Part shown: positions 26,980 to 38,041 of the stretch, in pieces
How positions within the stretch are numbered: position 1 is the first letter of the stretch
Layout: each line of letters begins with the position of its first letter
Source: Tubulanus polymorphus
Taxonomy: Eukaryota; Nemertea; Palaeonemertea; Tubulaniformes; Tubulanidae
Length of the DNA: 64,000 nucleotides
Reading direction: 5' to 3'
NCBI RefSeq assembly: GCF_964204645.1
Contig: NC_134033.1
Coordinates: 918,631 to 982,630, forward strand
Notes under the pieces: generated by a model
What the model was told of the DNA's origin: nothing
The model's input: the letters and a program-made list of their open reading frames with translations, nothing else
Database searches by the model: none
Position numbers and translations under genes: made by a program

Positions 26980-29900
26980 AGGGGATATAGTTTATCTTAC
27001 CCCAAAGTGAAGAAATGATTCTTGTGGAGCTTATCTTACTCCAAAGAGAAGATCCATGTATTACTAAATAAATAGGGGTCATATTCATCTTACCTCAAAG
27101 TAAAAGATTCTTACAGGAGCAGCTTGTCTTGTATTTCTTATGTTATATTTATCTTACCCGTAGGAAAAATGAGATTCTAACAGGGGTGGCTTATCTTACC
27201 ACATAGTGAAATGATTCTGACAGGGGTAGCTCATCTTACCCCAAAGTGAAGATTCATGTATTACTAAATAAATAGGGGTTATATTCATCTTACCCCAAAG
27301 TAAAAATTTCTCACAGGGGTAGTTTATCTTACCCCAAAGTAAAAGATTCTTACAGGGGTAGCTTATCTTACTCCAAAGAGAAAAGAGATTCTTACAGGGG
27401 TAGTTTATCTTACCCCATAGTAAAATGATTCTTACAGGGATAGCTTATCTTACCCCAAAGTAAAAGATTCTGACAGGGGTAGTTTATCTTACCCCAAAGT
27501 AAAAGATTTTTACAGGGGTAGCTTATCTTACTCCAAAGAGAAAAGAGATTCTTACAGGGGTAGTTTATCTTACCCCATAGTAAAATGATTCTTACAGGGA
27601 TAGCTTATCTTACCCCAAAGTAAAAGATTCTTACAGGGGTAGTTTATCTTACCCCAAAGGTAAAAGATTCTTACAGGGGTAGTTTATCTTACCCCATAGT
27701 AAAATGATTCTTACAGGGATAGCTTATCTTACCCCAAAGTAAAAGATTCTTACAGGGGTAGTTTATCTTACCCCAAAGGTAAAAGATTCTTACAGGGGTA
27801 GTTTATCTTACCCCATAGTAAAATGATTCTTACAGGGATAGCTTATCTTACCCCAAAGTAAAAGATTCTTACAGGGGTAGTTTATCTTACCCCAAAGGTA
27901 AAAGATTCTTACAGGGGTAGTTTATCTTACCCCATAGTAAAATGATTCTTACAGGGATAGCTTATCTTACCCCAAAGTAAAAGATTCTTACAGGGGTAGT
28001 TTATCTTACCCCAAAGAGAAGATCATGTATTGCTAAATAAATAGGGGTTATATTCATCTTACCCCAAAGTAAAAGATTCTTACAGGGGTAGTTTATCTTA
28101 CCCCATAGTAAAATGATTCTTACAAGGATAGCTTATCTTACCCCAAAGTAAAAGATTCTTACAGGGATAGCTTATCTTACTCCAAAGGTTAAAGAGATTC
28201 TTACAGGGGTAGTTTATCTTACCCCAAAGTAAACAGATTCTTACAGGGGCAGTTTATCTTACCCCAAAGAGAAGATTCATGTATTACTAAATAAATAGGG
28301 GTTATATTTATCTTACCCCAAAGGTAAAATATTCTTACAGGGGTAGTTTATCTTACCCCAAAGTAAACAGATTCTTACAGGGGTAGCTTATCTTACCCCG
28401 AAAAGAAGATCGGGGTTTGAACTCACAGACTGAGCTCAAACTAGTAAGCCTTACCTCTCCTCAAGGATAGCTATACATAACATACACCAAGCTTATCTTA
28501 CCCCAAGTGAAACATTTTTACAGGGGTTGTAGCCTATCTTACCTCAAAGTGAAGAAAAGATTCTGACAAGTTTTTCTTTTATTAATAATGTTATATTTAT
28601 CTTACCCGTAGGAGAAATGAGATTCTAGGAGTAGTTTACCCCAAAGTGATATGATTTTTACAGGGGTAGCTCATCTTACCCCAAAGTGAAGAAAAGATAC
28701 AGGAACAGTTTGTCTTGTATTTTTACGATGGATATTTTTCTAAGAAATGTTGCTGCTTATGAGAGAAATGAGATTCTAACAGGGGTAGTTTATCTTACCC
28801 CACAGGGCAAAGAGATTCTAACAGGAGCAGTTTATCTTGCCCCAAAATGAAAACATTTTTCCAGGGGTAGCTTATCTTACCCCAAAGAGAAGAGATTCTT
28901 ACAGGAGCAGTTTGTTTTCCCCCAAAATAAACAGATTCTTACAGGGGTAGCTTATCTTACCCCCAAAGAAAAGATTCACTGAATAAACAGGGTAGTTTAT
29001 CTTACCCCAAAGATACTCACAGGGGAAGTATGTCTTACCCCAAAGATACTCACAGGGGAAGTATGTCTTACCCCAGAGAGGATTGTTTAGGGTTTGAACT
29101 CATCTAGTTAGCCATACCTCTCCTCAAGGGTACTTAACATACATCAAGCTTATCTTACCCCAAGTGAAACATTTTTACAGGGGTTACATTTATCTTATCC
29201 CAACGGAAAAAGTTTCTTGCAGGGGTAGTTTATCTTACCCCAAAGTAAGAAAAGATTCTTACATGAACAGTTTATCTTTCCCCAAAAAGAAGAAAAGATT
29301 CATGTATTACTAAACAAGGGTTGTAGTTTATTTTACCCAAAAGGTAAAAAAAACACTTTTACAGGACTATTTTATCTAGGTCAAAAGCATATATCACCAC
29401 AAAGTACAGATTCATGGCTTACTAAACAGGGTTTGTAGCTTAACCTACCCCAAAGTAATAAGATTCTTACAGGGGTAGCTTATCTTACCCCGAAAAGAAG
29501 ATCGGGGTTTGAACTCACAGACTGAGCTTAAACTAGTAAGCCTTACCTCTCCTCAAGGGTACATAACATACACCAAGCTTATCTCACCCCAAGTGAAACA
29601 TTTTTACAGGGGTTGTAGCCTATCTTACCTCAAAGTGAAGAAAAGATTCTGACAAGTTTTTCTTTTATTAATAATGTTATATTTATCTTACCCGTAGGAG
29701 AAATGAGATTCTAGGAGTAGTTTACCCCAAAGTGATATGATTTTTACAGGGGTAGCTCATCTTACCCCAAAGTGAAGAAAAGATACAGGAACAGTTTGTC
29801 TTGTATTTTTACGATGGATATTTTTCTAAGAAATGTTGCTGCTTATGAGAGAAATGAGATTCTAACAGGGGTAGTTTATCTTACCCCACAGGGCAAAGAG

Positions 29901-30900
29901 ATTCTAACAGGAGCAGTTTATCTTGCCCCAAAATGAAAACATTTTTCCAGGGGTAGCTTATCTTACCCCAAAGAGAAGAGATTCTTACAGGAGCAGTTTG
30001 TTTTCCCCCAAAATAAACAGATTCTTACAGGGATAGTTTATCTTACCCCAAAGAGAAGATTCACTGAATAAACAGGGTAGTTTATCTTACCCCAAAGAGA
30101 AGATACACTGAATAAACAGGGGTTGTAGCTTATCTTACCCCAAAGATACTCACAGGGGAAGTATGTCTTACCCCAGAGAGGATTGTTTGGGGTTTGAACT
30201 CATCTAGTTAGCCATACCTCTCCTCAAGGGTACTTAACATACATCAAGCTTATCTTACCCCAAGTGAAACATTTTTACAGGGGTTACATTTATCTTACCC
30301 CAACAGAAAAAGTTTCTTGCAGGGGTAGTTTATCTTACCCCAAAGTAAGAATAGACTCTTACATGAACAGTTTATCTTTCCCCAAAAAGAAAAGATTCAT
30401 GTATTACTAAACAGGGTTTGTAGCGTTTATCTTACCCCAAAAGAGAAGGGATTCTTACTCTTACAGGAGCAGTATATTGATCTTTTACCCAAAAAGATTC
30501 TTGTATTACTAAAATAAACATGGGTAGTTTATCTTACCCCAAAGAGAAAGGAGATTCTAACAGGGGTATTTCGTCGTACCCCAAAGAGATTCTAACAGGT
30601 GGTCACCCTAATAATAAAAAGATTCTAACAGGGGTAGTTTATCTTACCCTAAAGAGAAGAGATTCTAACAGGGGTAGCTTATCTTACCCCAAAGTGGAAA
30701 TATTTTTACAGGTGCAGTTTATATAGGTCAAAAGTGAAAAGCTTATATTAGCACAAAGTACAGATTCATGTATCGCTAAACAGGGGTTGATAGCTTAAAT
30801 CTTACCCCAAAGTGATTCCATCAGGTGCAGTTTATCTTACTTCCAAAAGAAGATTCTTGTATTACTAAACTGGGGCGGTATTCAACTTATCCCAAAGTGA
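26980..30900. repeat. ~39 bp hairpin-monomer satellite array
   Basis: About 90 monomers of the type acaggggtagtttatcttac + cccaaagtaaaagattctt. Each monomer holds the inverted pair ggggta/taccc(c) around a tttatct loop. A ~119 bp trimer is repeated four times at about 27570-28000. A ~1.09 kb segment is duplicated (about 28383-29095 and 29469-30185). Both copies include a piece ending ggggtttgaactcaca with a minus-strand B-box-like word. Confidence 0.93.
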
Positions 30901-31577
30901 AAAAAGATTCGTATGATAATAACCGATGGATCATTAACCGGGTATTGATACAAAAATAAGTGTTAGATACGCACATTCTCAAATTATAGACACCACACAA
31001 AAACCATAAGATTCTACCGCATTTGAATCGAACTATAACGTTGTCCGCCCTTCACGGAGGAAATAGTAAACGGCGCAGAATTCATACAGAAAACAATAGT
31101 TTCAACGACAGTCTTAATAACGACACAGCTAAATTCAGGGAAGTAAAACCCATTTGGAAATATGGTTATGAACGTCCATTTCAATCGTAATCTAATTTTG
31201 CTAGATTTTAATCTAAGTTTGCTCCGATTTCAATTCTAATGAAATAAATCATTTTGCAAAATTATCGAAGTCTAATTATACTTTTTCTTCCTACGTTATA
31301 ATATGGCTGCCTCCTCTTTACGCTTTGTTTTAACTAATTATCGCGCTCGCAACTTCTGCACGTTGAATGACAGAAGAAACTAAGCTATTTGTAACACAGC
31401 CGAGACGACTCAATGGTCACCGGGAAGAGCCCAGATACACTTCTCTATTCCCTAATAAAAATTTGGGTGCGGGTAACAAAGTTATAATAGGAAAAGGCCG
31501 GCAGACTTAAAATTGGCCGACCTGAAGGAAAGAATTCTCAATGTCACCAATTGATGCAGATCTCTAGATAAACGAAT
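30901..31577. other. Unique DNA, no gene seen
   Basis: AT-rich sequence with no repeat unit and no frame above about 60 codons. It separates the satellite array from the partial gene copy. Confidence 0.55.
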
Positions 31578-32549
31578 GCAGACCCCGTTCCAGCTGCTGC
31601 CTTCCCAGTTAGGCGCCCTAGGCAGCGGACCCTCCGGCAGCCGCACCCTGCTGCGCAGAGGTGGTCCCGTCGCGTGGACGGGCGGCTGTGGGAGGGGGAG
31701 TTACGGGAGGTAAGCATCATCTCATCGAAAAGAGCCCGCGTTGGTGCCGTGAAAGTAAGTTTGATTTGCGTCAAATCATTTTAAGTTCGATAATCTGGGC
31801 AGGGTTTTATAGACCACATCATTTTCTCCTAGGGGTAAATCCTCAACCTTGGCCCGATTTCATAGACCGGGTTTCAATGTTGCCCCTAGCGGTAAATCCT
31901 CAACATAGGTGACAACCACCATTGTAACAATGATAAACTATGGTAATAACTGACAAATTTTTAAATGTTTCCATTTCGAACCACTTTTCAAGTGATTTTC
32001 GCGTCTCTGCACCCACAGTTCATGGTTATTCATGAAGACTTGACCATTATTTCCTGTTTTTAAGTCATGTAGATTATTATCATTGTGGTTCACCAATGAT
32101 TATGAGGATATTTTATTGTTTTCAAAATTTGCATCGGAAAAAGAATTATCCCTGAACCTTTCCGGTCCTACCGAGCTATTCACATATAGAATCCCTGAAT
32201 CTCTCCGGTCCTACCGAGCTATTCACATATAGAATCCCTGAACCGAGCTATTCACATATAGAATCCCTGAACCTTTCTGGTCCTACCGAGCTATTCACAT
32301 ATAGAATCCCTGAACCTTTCCGGTCCTACCGAGCTATTCACATGTAGAATCCCTGAACCTTTCCGGTCCTACCGAGCTATTCACATGTAGAATCCCTGAA
32401 CCTTTCCGGTCCTACCGAGCTATTCACATATAGAATCCCTGAACCTTTCCGGTCCTACCGAGCTATTCTGATACCGAATTCTCCAAACAGTAAGAAATCA
32501 TTTAATGTTTCGATGATTTAATCAATGTTGATCGTTTTGTTTTTTCCAG

Positions 32550-32600
32550 AGAGACGAGATACCGCAACTGCGCCGCTCCCCGCGGCTACAATGCCGTCGA
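32550..32600 (+). pseudogene. Duplicated 51 nt exon (RDEIPQLRRSPRLQCRR)
   Basis: Flanked by ttttttccag and gtaagtttg, same length as its source exon (41940-41990, RDEIPPLRRSPRLRRRR), and open in the same frame. Splice sites are intact. Confidence 0.75.
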
Positions 32601-32817
32601 GTAAGTTTGAATTATTTACTGAGTTAGTGGTATTCCAGATCTGATAACGACTTTGAGAGTAGTGCCTCCATTTTTAAGAGCTTTGAAATATCAAAATACT
32701 TTCAAGATCACAATGATTTCTAGTTGTGGTTATTTTTCGATCTCTTTCATCTGAACCTTGGCAGTGGGAGGGGGAGTTACGGGAGGTAAGCATCATCCTA
32801 ATTTGTTTATTTAACAA

Positions 32818-32883
32818 TCATTGAAGAGATTAGGCGGAATATCGCCGTGGATCCGCGGTATTTAGTTAATTTTTTGACGCGAT
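32818..32883 (+). pseudogene. Duplicated 66 nt exon with lost acceptor
   Basis: Same length as the source exon at 40619-40684. The coding frame stays open and the differences are mild (IEEIRRNIAVDPRYLVNFLT against IEEIRRNIAADPRYLLNFLT). The donor gtaagtac is intact, but the acceptor dinucleotide AG has become AA. Confidence 0.75.
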
Positions 32884-33010
32884 GTAAGTACAACTTTTTG
32901 CACTTATATTAAACTCTCTACTTTCTCTTTTCACTGATCACATCATTTTTCATCCCCCGCTCGTGTTGAGATAAATATCCTCAACGTATATTGAATAAAG
33001 TACTGGCTGT

Positions 33011-33590
33011 AATGGTGTAAAACTATCTCGCTCTATCCGTTATCAATTACACTTTCCTGTTCGACCGATAATCAGAAGATTATGTATCAAAAGAAATCCT
33101 AAATTATCTCAAATACTGACAAAACTTGAGAGTGAGAAGCAAAAAACATTTTCATGCTGGTATCACGGTTCCCTCAGTTATATGAATTCAGAATTCCCAA
33201 GTATTTCATGGGTGATTTTTCAATTTTCCCAAATGGCAATGAACACATATCGTCATGCAACAGTCAACATTTTAGCGGTGACTGGTTGATAAAGGTGATT
33301 TTCAAGGGAAACTGCTGAAGAAAGTCGCCCTTGGCAAATTACAACATGTGAAATATAATGAATTTCCCAAGTATTTTCCTGATATAAGGAAAATTTTTTT
33401 CAAATTCCCAAATATTTCCAAACCGGGAATTATTATTACAAAATTCCCAAGTTTTTCCCAATTTCCCTGTTCTGTGGGAACCATACGGTATAATCCGCAC
33501 ATCGTAAACGGATGCATAGCAAAAATCGAAAAAAATAATTTGGTGTCTATAATTTGAGAATGTACCTTTATAAGAATAACTAAGTATACA
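33011..33590. repeat. Dispersed repeat shared with 60050-60260
   Basis: The stretch from about 33295 to 33490 (gattttcaagggaaactgct ... ttcccaatttccctgttctg, ending tgtgggaaccat) has a diverged second copy near 60060-60246. The rest of the interval is AT-rich with no gene seen. Confidence 0.65.
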
Positions 33591-33597
33591 TGTGACT

Positions 33598-33860
33598 AAA
33601 TATACACATAACTAGACATACACAAACCTAGACATACACAAACCTAGACATACACATGCCTAGACATACACATGCCTAGACATACACATGCCTAGACATA
33701 CACATGCCTAGACATACACATGACTAGACATACACATGCCTAGACATACACATGCCTAGACATACACATGACTAGACATACACATGCCTAGACATACACA
33801 TGACTAGATACACACATGACTAGACATACACATGACTAGGTATACACCTGACTAAGTATT
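33598..33860. repeat. 16 bp minisatellite (ctagacatacacatgc)
   Basis: About sixteen units, homogeneous in the middle and degenerate at both ends. Confidence 0.95.
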
Positions 33861-34139
33861 CAGGTGACTAGTCAGAGACTGCATTCGTGTTTTAATAGTT
33901 GTTATCATTGTTTCCAGAGGGTTGGAGAAACCTCTGGGGAGTTACTGGACATATCCCGTGAATCGTAGCGGTCTAACCAGGAAGATGACCATATCCAGAC
34001 CAACCAGAATACCCGCTTTTGAAAACCCTCTTACATCTTCCCATATTGCTGGCTGAATGCGTGCTCGCGGCGCGTGTTGGGCGTAAATTCTTGATATCTG
34101 CACCGGCAACGTGGACCTGAGTAAAAGCTCAGCAACAAT

Positions 34140-34560
34140 TTAGAGGGGAGTGGGTAGACCAGGGAGGGAATAGGGCAGGACTATGGGAGAATTTGGGAGG
34201 GGAGCAGAAATGGGAGTAAGAGGGAGATAGAAAAGAGGTAAGGAGGAGGGCAGAGTATAAAGAGGATATGAGGGAGGGAGGGATGCAGGGAGGGAGGGAG
34301 GGATGCAGGGAGGGAGGACAAGAGGAAGTGAAAGAGGAGGGCAGAGCATAGAGAGAAGAGATTAGGGCAGGGTAGGGAAGAGGATGTGAAGAGGAAAGGG
34401 AGAGAGGGAGGATCAGGTATGGGAGAGGATGAGAGGAAGAGGGTTAGGGTAAGGAGAGGATGGTAAAGGAGAGAGGCAAGAAACGTGGAAGGGAGGAGGA
34501 AAAGAAGAGAGAGGAGGAGCAGGGTAGAGGGTAGAGGAAAGAGGGAGCCAAAACTAGGGA
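34140..34560. repeat. Polypurine tract
   Basis: About 420 bases that are almost all A and G on the plus strand, built of irregular gggagga and gagagga words. The minus-strand Pro/Ser/Leu frames are by-products. Such tracts can form triplex structures. I infer no function. Confidence 0.9.
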
Positions 34561-34775
34561 TGCAATATCCAGTTATACTAAGTGAAAATACCAAGAATCT
34601 ACGTGCCAAGATAAATGAGGAGGGCCTACAAAAAAAAGTCTAAGAAAAAAAAACCTAAGAAAACGAAATACCTAAAAAAGTGTTTGGAAAAAAATCAGGA
34701 ATTTCTGAAAATATTGTGACAAATTTTGAATATTTTTGCTATATGATTTTTAAGAATGGTCTAAAGAGCAACGAA

Positions 34776-34851
34776 CCCAGTTTCACGAAGTATAATTTGA
34801 CAATGATTGGTTCTAACTCAATCCTAAACTGAATATCTTCGTGAAACTGGG
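34776..34851. mobile_element. Short foldback element
   Basis: Perfect 15 bp terminal inverted repeats (cccagtttcacgaag at 34776-34790 and its complement at 34837-34851) around a 46 nt AT-rich centre. MITE-like. Confidence 0.65.
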
Positions 34852-35411
34852 CCCACATAGGAATACCAACCACCCCCACAACCCGAACCCATCCTCAACC
34901 ATGTCCCTACACCCCATCCCAGGGTTTAATGGGTTCAGACGACACGCGTGAAGAACTAACAATCATTCTCGCAAAAACAGAACCAACATTCACTGTATAC
35001 AACATTCACACACACACACACACGCACACACATACTAAGAGAAGCTTCGTAATTGAAACGTTGAAATTAATTTCGAATATTTCATTCAATTAATGGATTC
35101 ACAAAAAAGTATCAACTCCTTAAACGAGTTTCCAAACGTTTTTGTTTAACTTTGCCTAGGATCGAAACATCACGAATTGTTATGAAATCCGAACTCCAAA
35201 TCTATTTCAAATTTTCAATTACGTTCTTCTGAGAAAAAACAAAAGAAGACCAATCTTAATAATGATTATTTCAAAAATTTTCTAAAATATCAAAACATTC
35301 TCAGTAGTTCCCGACGCAGAAAAAATTTTGCCTAGAATTTTGCCTAAGTTAAACCTAATTTAACCTAATATATTTTGTCTGGGATCGATTTTTTCGGATA
35401 TTTCCTTGAAT

Positions 35412-35842
35412 CATTTGAACACTTGCCTCAAGTTGGGCTTAAACGACAAGTGAAACTGTGTACTCTGAATAAAACATTGTTTCTTATAATCCATTTTACA
35501 CTGTATCGAAGAATTGTCAACAAGTCTAATAGGGAGAACAATAGACTCAATTTTTTTTAAATAAATCGAAAATAAATTAAGTTCAGAAATTAGCCTACAC
35601 CTTTCACGCCTAAATACTGAAATATTTTCCAAATGATCAAAATTATAATTTGTCGGCTTGAAAAAATTGGAAACACATTGTTAGAAATGAAAAAAATGGA
35701 GTCTCTTGTCTCTTATTCAACTAGAGTAGATTCTTTTTCTATCTTTCAATACAGCATAAAATGGATATAAAAGCTAGTTCATTTAGACTGCACCGTTTCA
35801 CTATCATATCAAGACCAAACTCGAGGCATGCGTTCAAAAGAT
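35412..35842. mobile_element. Palindromic dispersed element, copy A
   Basis: Two long imperfect arms (about 35412-35527 and 35726-35842) are inverse complements. Their shared words are cctcaagttgg..., gtgaaactgtg, and tccattttacactgtat against atacagcataaaatgga. The same family occurs at 60741-61170 and inside 62250-63791, and as a half element at 39235-39490. Confidence 0.6.
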
Positions 35843-36039
35843 TGAGAAAATTATCCCGAAAAATCTACCACAGACAGAAAAATATAAGACTTATGTTAGA
35901 TAAGAAAAAAAAAGAAAAAAAACCGAACTCCTTAAAATTGTAATAATAAAGCCTAAACTATCACTAAACCTAAACTATAAAAAAAAGGTAGGAAGAGGGG
36001 GGCCAAGATCTCGGCACAGCGAGCCAGGGGGGTTAGTGC

Positions 36040-36710
36040 ACATCCTGCGCTCGCTAGGAGGGTACATGACCACCCTCCCGCAACCTCGGGAGGACCTCCT
36101 ACTGCAGCCTCGGGAGGTCTTATGCCTCGTGCTACAGCCTCGGGAGATTTTATACCTCCTATTCCGTCACTTCCGACGGAAATACGCCATTGCCAGCTCT
36201 GGAAGAATGGGATGTTTCGTGCGAGTTTATCTCCGGAAGGCCCGGATCTGCGGCCATCAACCCAGCACCGTACGATTCATATCGAGATATGACTAGTAAC
36301 TCCGAGAGGTAGCCCAACCATAGAAACAATGATAGCAACTAGTAAAACAGAATACAGAGTCTGACTAGTCACAAGAATACCTAGCCACGTATATACCTAG
36401 TCATGTGCACACCCAGCCATGTGTACATCCAGCCATGTGCACACCTAGTCATGTGTACACCCAGCCATGTGTACATCCAGCCATGCGCACACCCAGCCAT
36501 GTGTACAACTGGTCATATGCATACTTAGTACCTGAATACATATGTACCAAGCACCTAACAGCACCTGCACCTAAAAGGATCTGCACCTGTACCTGAGAGC
36601 ATCTGCACCTGTACCTAAAAGGACCTGCACCTGTACCTAAAAGGATCTGCACCTGTACCTTATAGTATCTGCACTTGGAAAATTGACTGCAATTTTCGCA
36701 AAGAGTAATT
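36040..36710. repeat. Cluster of short minisatellites
   Basis: Three adjacent arrays: gcctcgggaggtcttatgcc-type (about 36080-36150), cagccatgtgtacac-type of 15-18 bp (about 36380-36525), and cctgtacctaaaaggatctgca-type of ~21 bp (about 36550-36670). The frames here are by-products. Confidence 0.85.
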
Positions 36711-36879
36711 TTTACTCAAATTGCTGAAAATTAGAAAATATGGACGAGGCGAACACGTCGAAAAAACGTTTGACACGCAAAATATTGTTTTAGAAAAAAT
36801 CGGTTTAAGAAAATGCCGAGATATCGATCGACGGTTTTTCGAATAATCTGAACTCAATTGAGCTGATTATCAATTTATC

Positions 36880-37400
36880 GACTGATCGACTTTCAACTGA
36901 CTACTACGACCGAGTCACTGACTTATAAAGACTTACTGACTACTACTGAACATGACTACTGTGATTGAGTGACTGCTACAGAGTCACCAATACTATTACT
37001 ATTAATGACAAAATGACTACTACGAGTCACTGACTACAACTTAGTGACTACTATTAACCAAAAAATGACTACTACAACTGACTTATAAAGACTTACTGAC
37101 TACTACTGATCATGACTGCTGTGATTGAGTGACTGCTACAGAGTCACCAATACTATTACTATTAATAACAAAATGACTACTACGAGTCACTGACTACAAC
37201 TTAGTGACTACTACTAACCAAAAAATGACTACTACAACTGACTTATAAAGACTTACTGACTACTACTGATCATGACTGCTGTGATTGAGTGACTGCTACA
37301 GAGTCACCAATACTATTACTATTAATGACAAAATGACTACTACGAGTCACTGACTACAACTTAGTGACTACTACTAACCAAAAAATGACTAGTATGACTG
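36880..37400. repeat. 160 bp tandem repeat
   Basis: About three units, recognisable by acttataaagacttactgac at 36923, 37083 and 37243, nearly identical. It lies about 200 bp beyond the stop codon of the minus-strand gene, where its 3' UTR would be expected. Confidence 0.9.
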
Positions 37401-37509
37401 CGTAACTTGACTGAATGACTACACTACTACTGCTGATTAACTGACTACCATGACCGATGAAAAAAACTGTTTCGTTGAACTGCTGATTACCCGGATACAG
37501 GAAGCAGTT

Positions 37510-37577
37510 GAATCGTAAATGACCCAGTGAAGCAGTGAACAAACAAGCCTACCTCGTTACTGGATCATTTACGATTC
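37510..37577 (-). promoter_or_regulatory. Stem-loop just after the stop codon
   Basis: A 19 bp inverted repeat with one mismatch (gaatcgtaaatgacccagt at 37510-37528, actggatcatttacgattc at 37559-37577) and a 30 nt loop. It starts 3 nt past the stop codon of the micro-exon gene, so it would sit at the head of its 3' UTR. Function unknown. Confidence 0.5.
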
Positions 37578-37579
37578 AT

Positions 37580-38041
37580 CTACTCCCTGTACCCACGCCT
37601 AAACAAGACCGATTTTAAATCATGTAAAAGAGCCTTTGATCTATCCGAAGATAGAAGCTCCTCCCACGGTCCCACGGAACCGCGAGCCACCACCCGCACT
37701 TCGGCGCGGCATCGGTCGCTGGACAGAACTCTGTCCAGCGCCGAAACCGGGGCAGCGGCCAACGGCTCCACGGGGGCAGGAGGAACCCCTCTTACCTCCT
37801 CAACCTCCACGACCATCTCCTCTTCTACCGGTTCCGGCTCCGGCTCCGGCTCCGGGACCGGTTCAAACACCGGTTCCGGTTCCGGCTCCGGCACCGGCAC
37901 CGCCTCCACCACCTCCGGAACTACCACGACGCCGATCTCCTCCCCTCCGCCACCGCGTCGCTCCCCCTCGGGAGGCGCCACACCACCGCGACGAACCGCC
38001 GGACGGCGTCGTCTTCGATGCCGAGCGGTGCGCGTGCCCGT
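37580..38041 (-). CDS. Exon 42, terminal (462 nt)
   Basis: Acceptor ttttttttgcag, then TGTRTARHRRRRRPAVRRGG, a Gly/Glu stretch, a (PE)n-type tract (VPVPEPEPEPVFEPVPEPEP), then ALDRVLSSDRCRAEVRVVAR and PWEELLSSDRSKALLHDLKS before the end at RRGYRE-stop. The paired VLSSDR / LLSSDR words suggest a small internal duplication. 153 codons plus stop. Confidence 0.83.
   Translation of the reverse strand, partial: TGTRTARHRRRRRPAVRRGGVAPPEGERRGGGGEEIGVVVVPEVVEAVPVPEPEPEPVFEPVPEPEPEPEPVEEEMVVEVEEVRGVPPAPVEPLAAAPVSALDRVLSSDRCRAEVRVVARGSVGPWEELLSSDRSKALLHDLKSVLFRRGYRE

Larger units (their letters stand above)
31578..33010 (+). pseudogene. Inverted partial copy of the micro-exon gene
   Basis: Plus-strand sequence homologous to pieces of the minus-strand gene at 37580-59827. 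31578-31709 matches the last 132 nt of the 236 nt exon (frame intact, ends GELRE|gtaagcatc). 31725-31754 matches the end of the exon at 43236-43277 (KRARV..VK|gtaag). 31755-32140 matches its intron. 32142-32480 is the gagctattcacatatag minisatellite. 32550-32600 matches the exon at 41940-41990. 32764-32785 is a second scrap of the 236 nt exon end. 32818-32883 matches the exon at 40619-40684. The order is permuted relative to the gene. The acceptor before 32818 is mutated (aacaa for acag). Confidence 0.82.

Noticed and set aside
34985-35035. (CA)n run near 35010
   Set aside because: Short ordinary microsatellite, not worth a separate feature.
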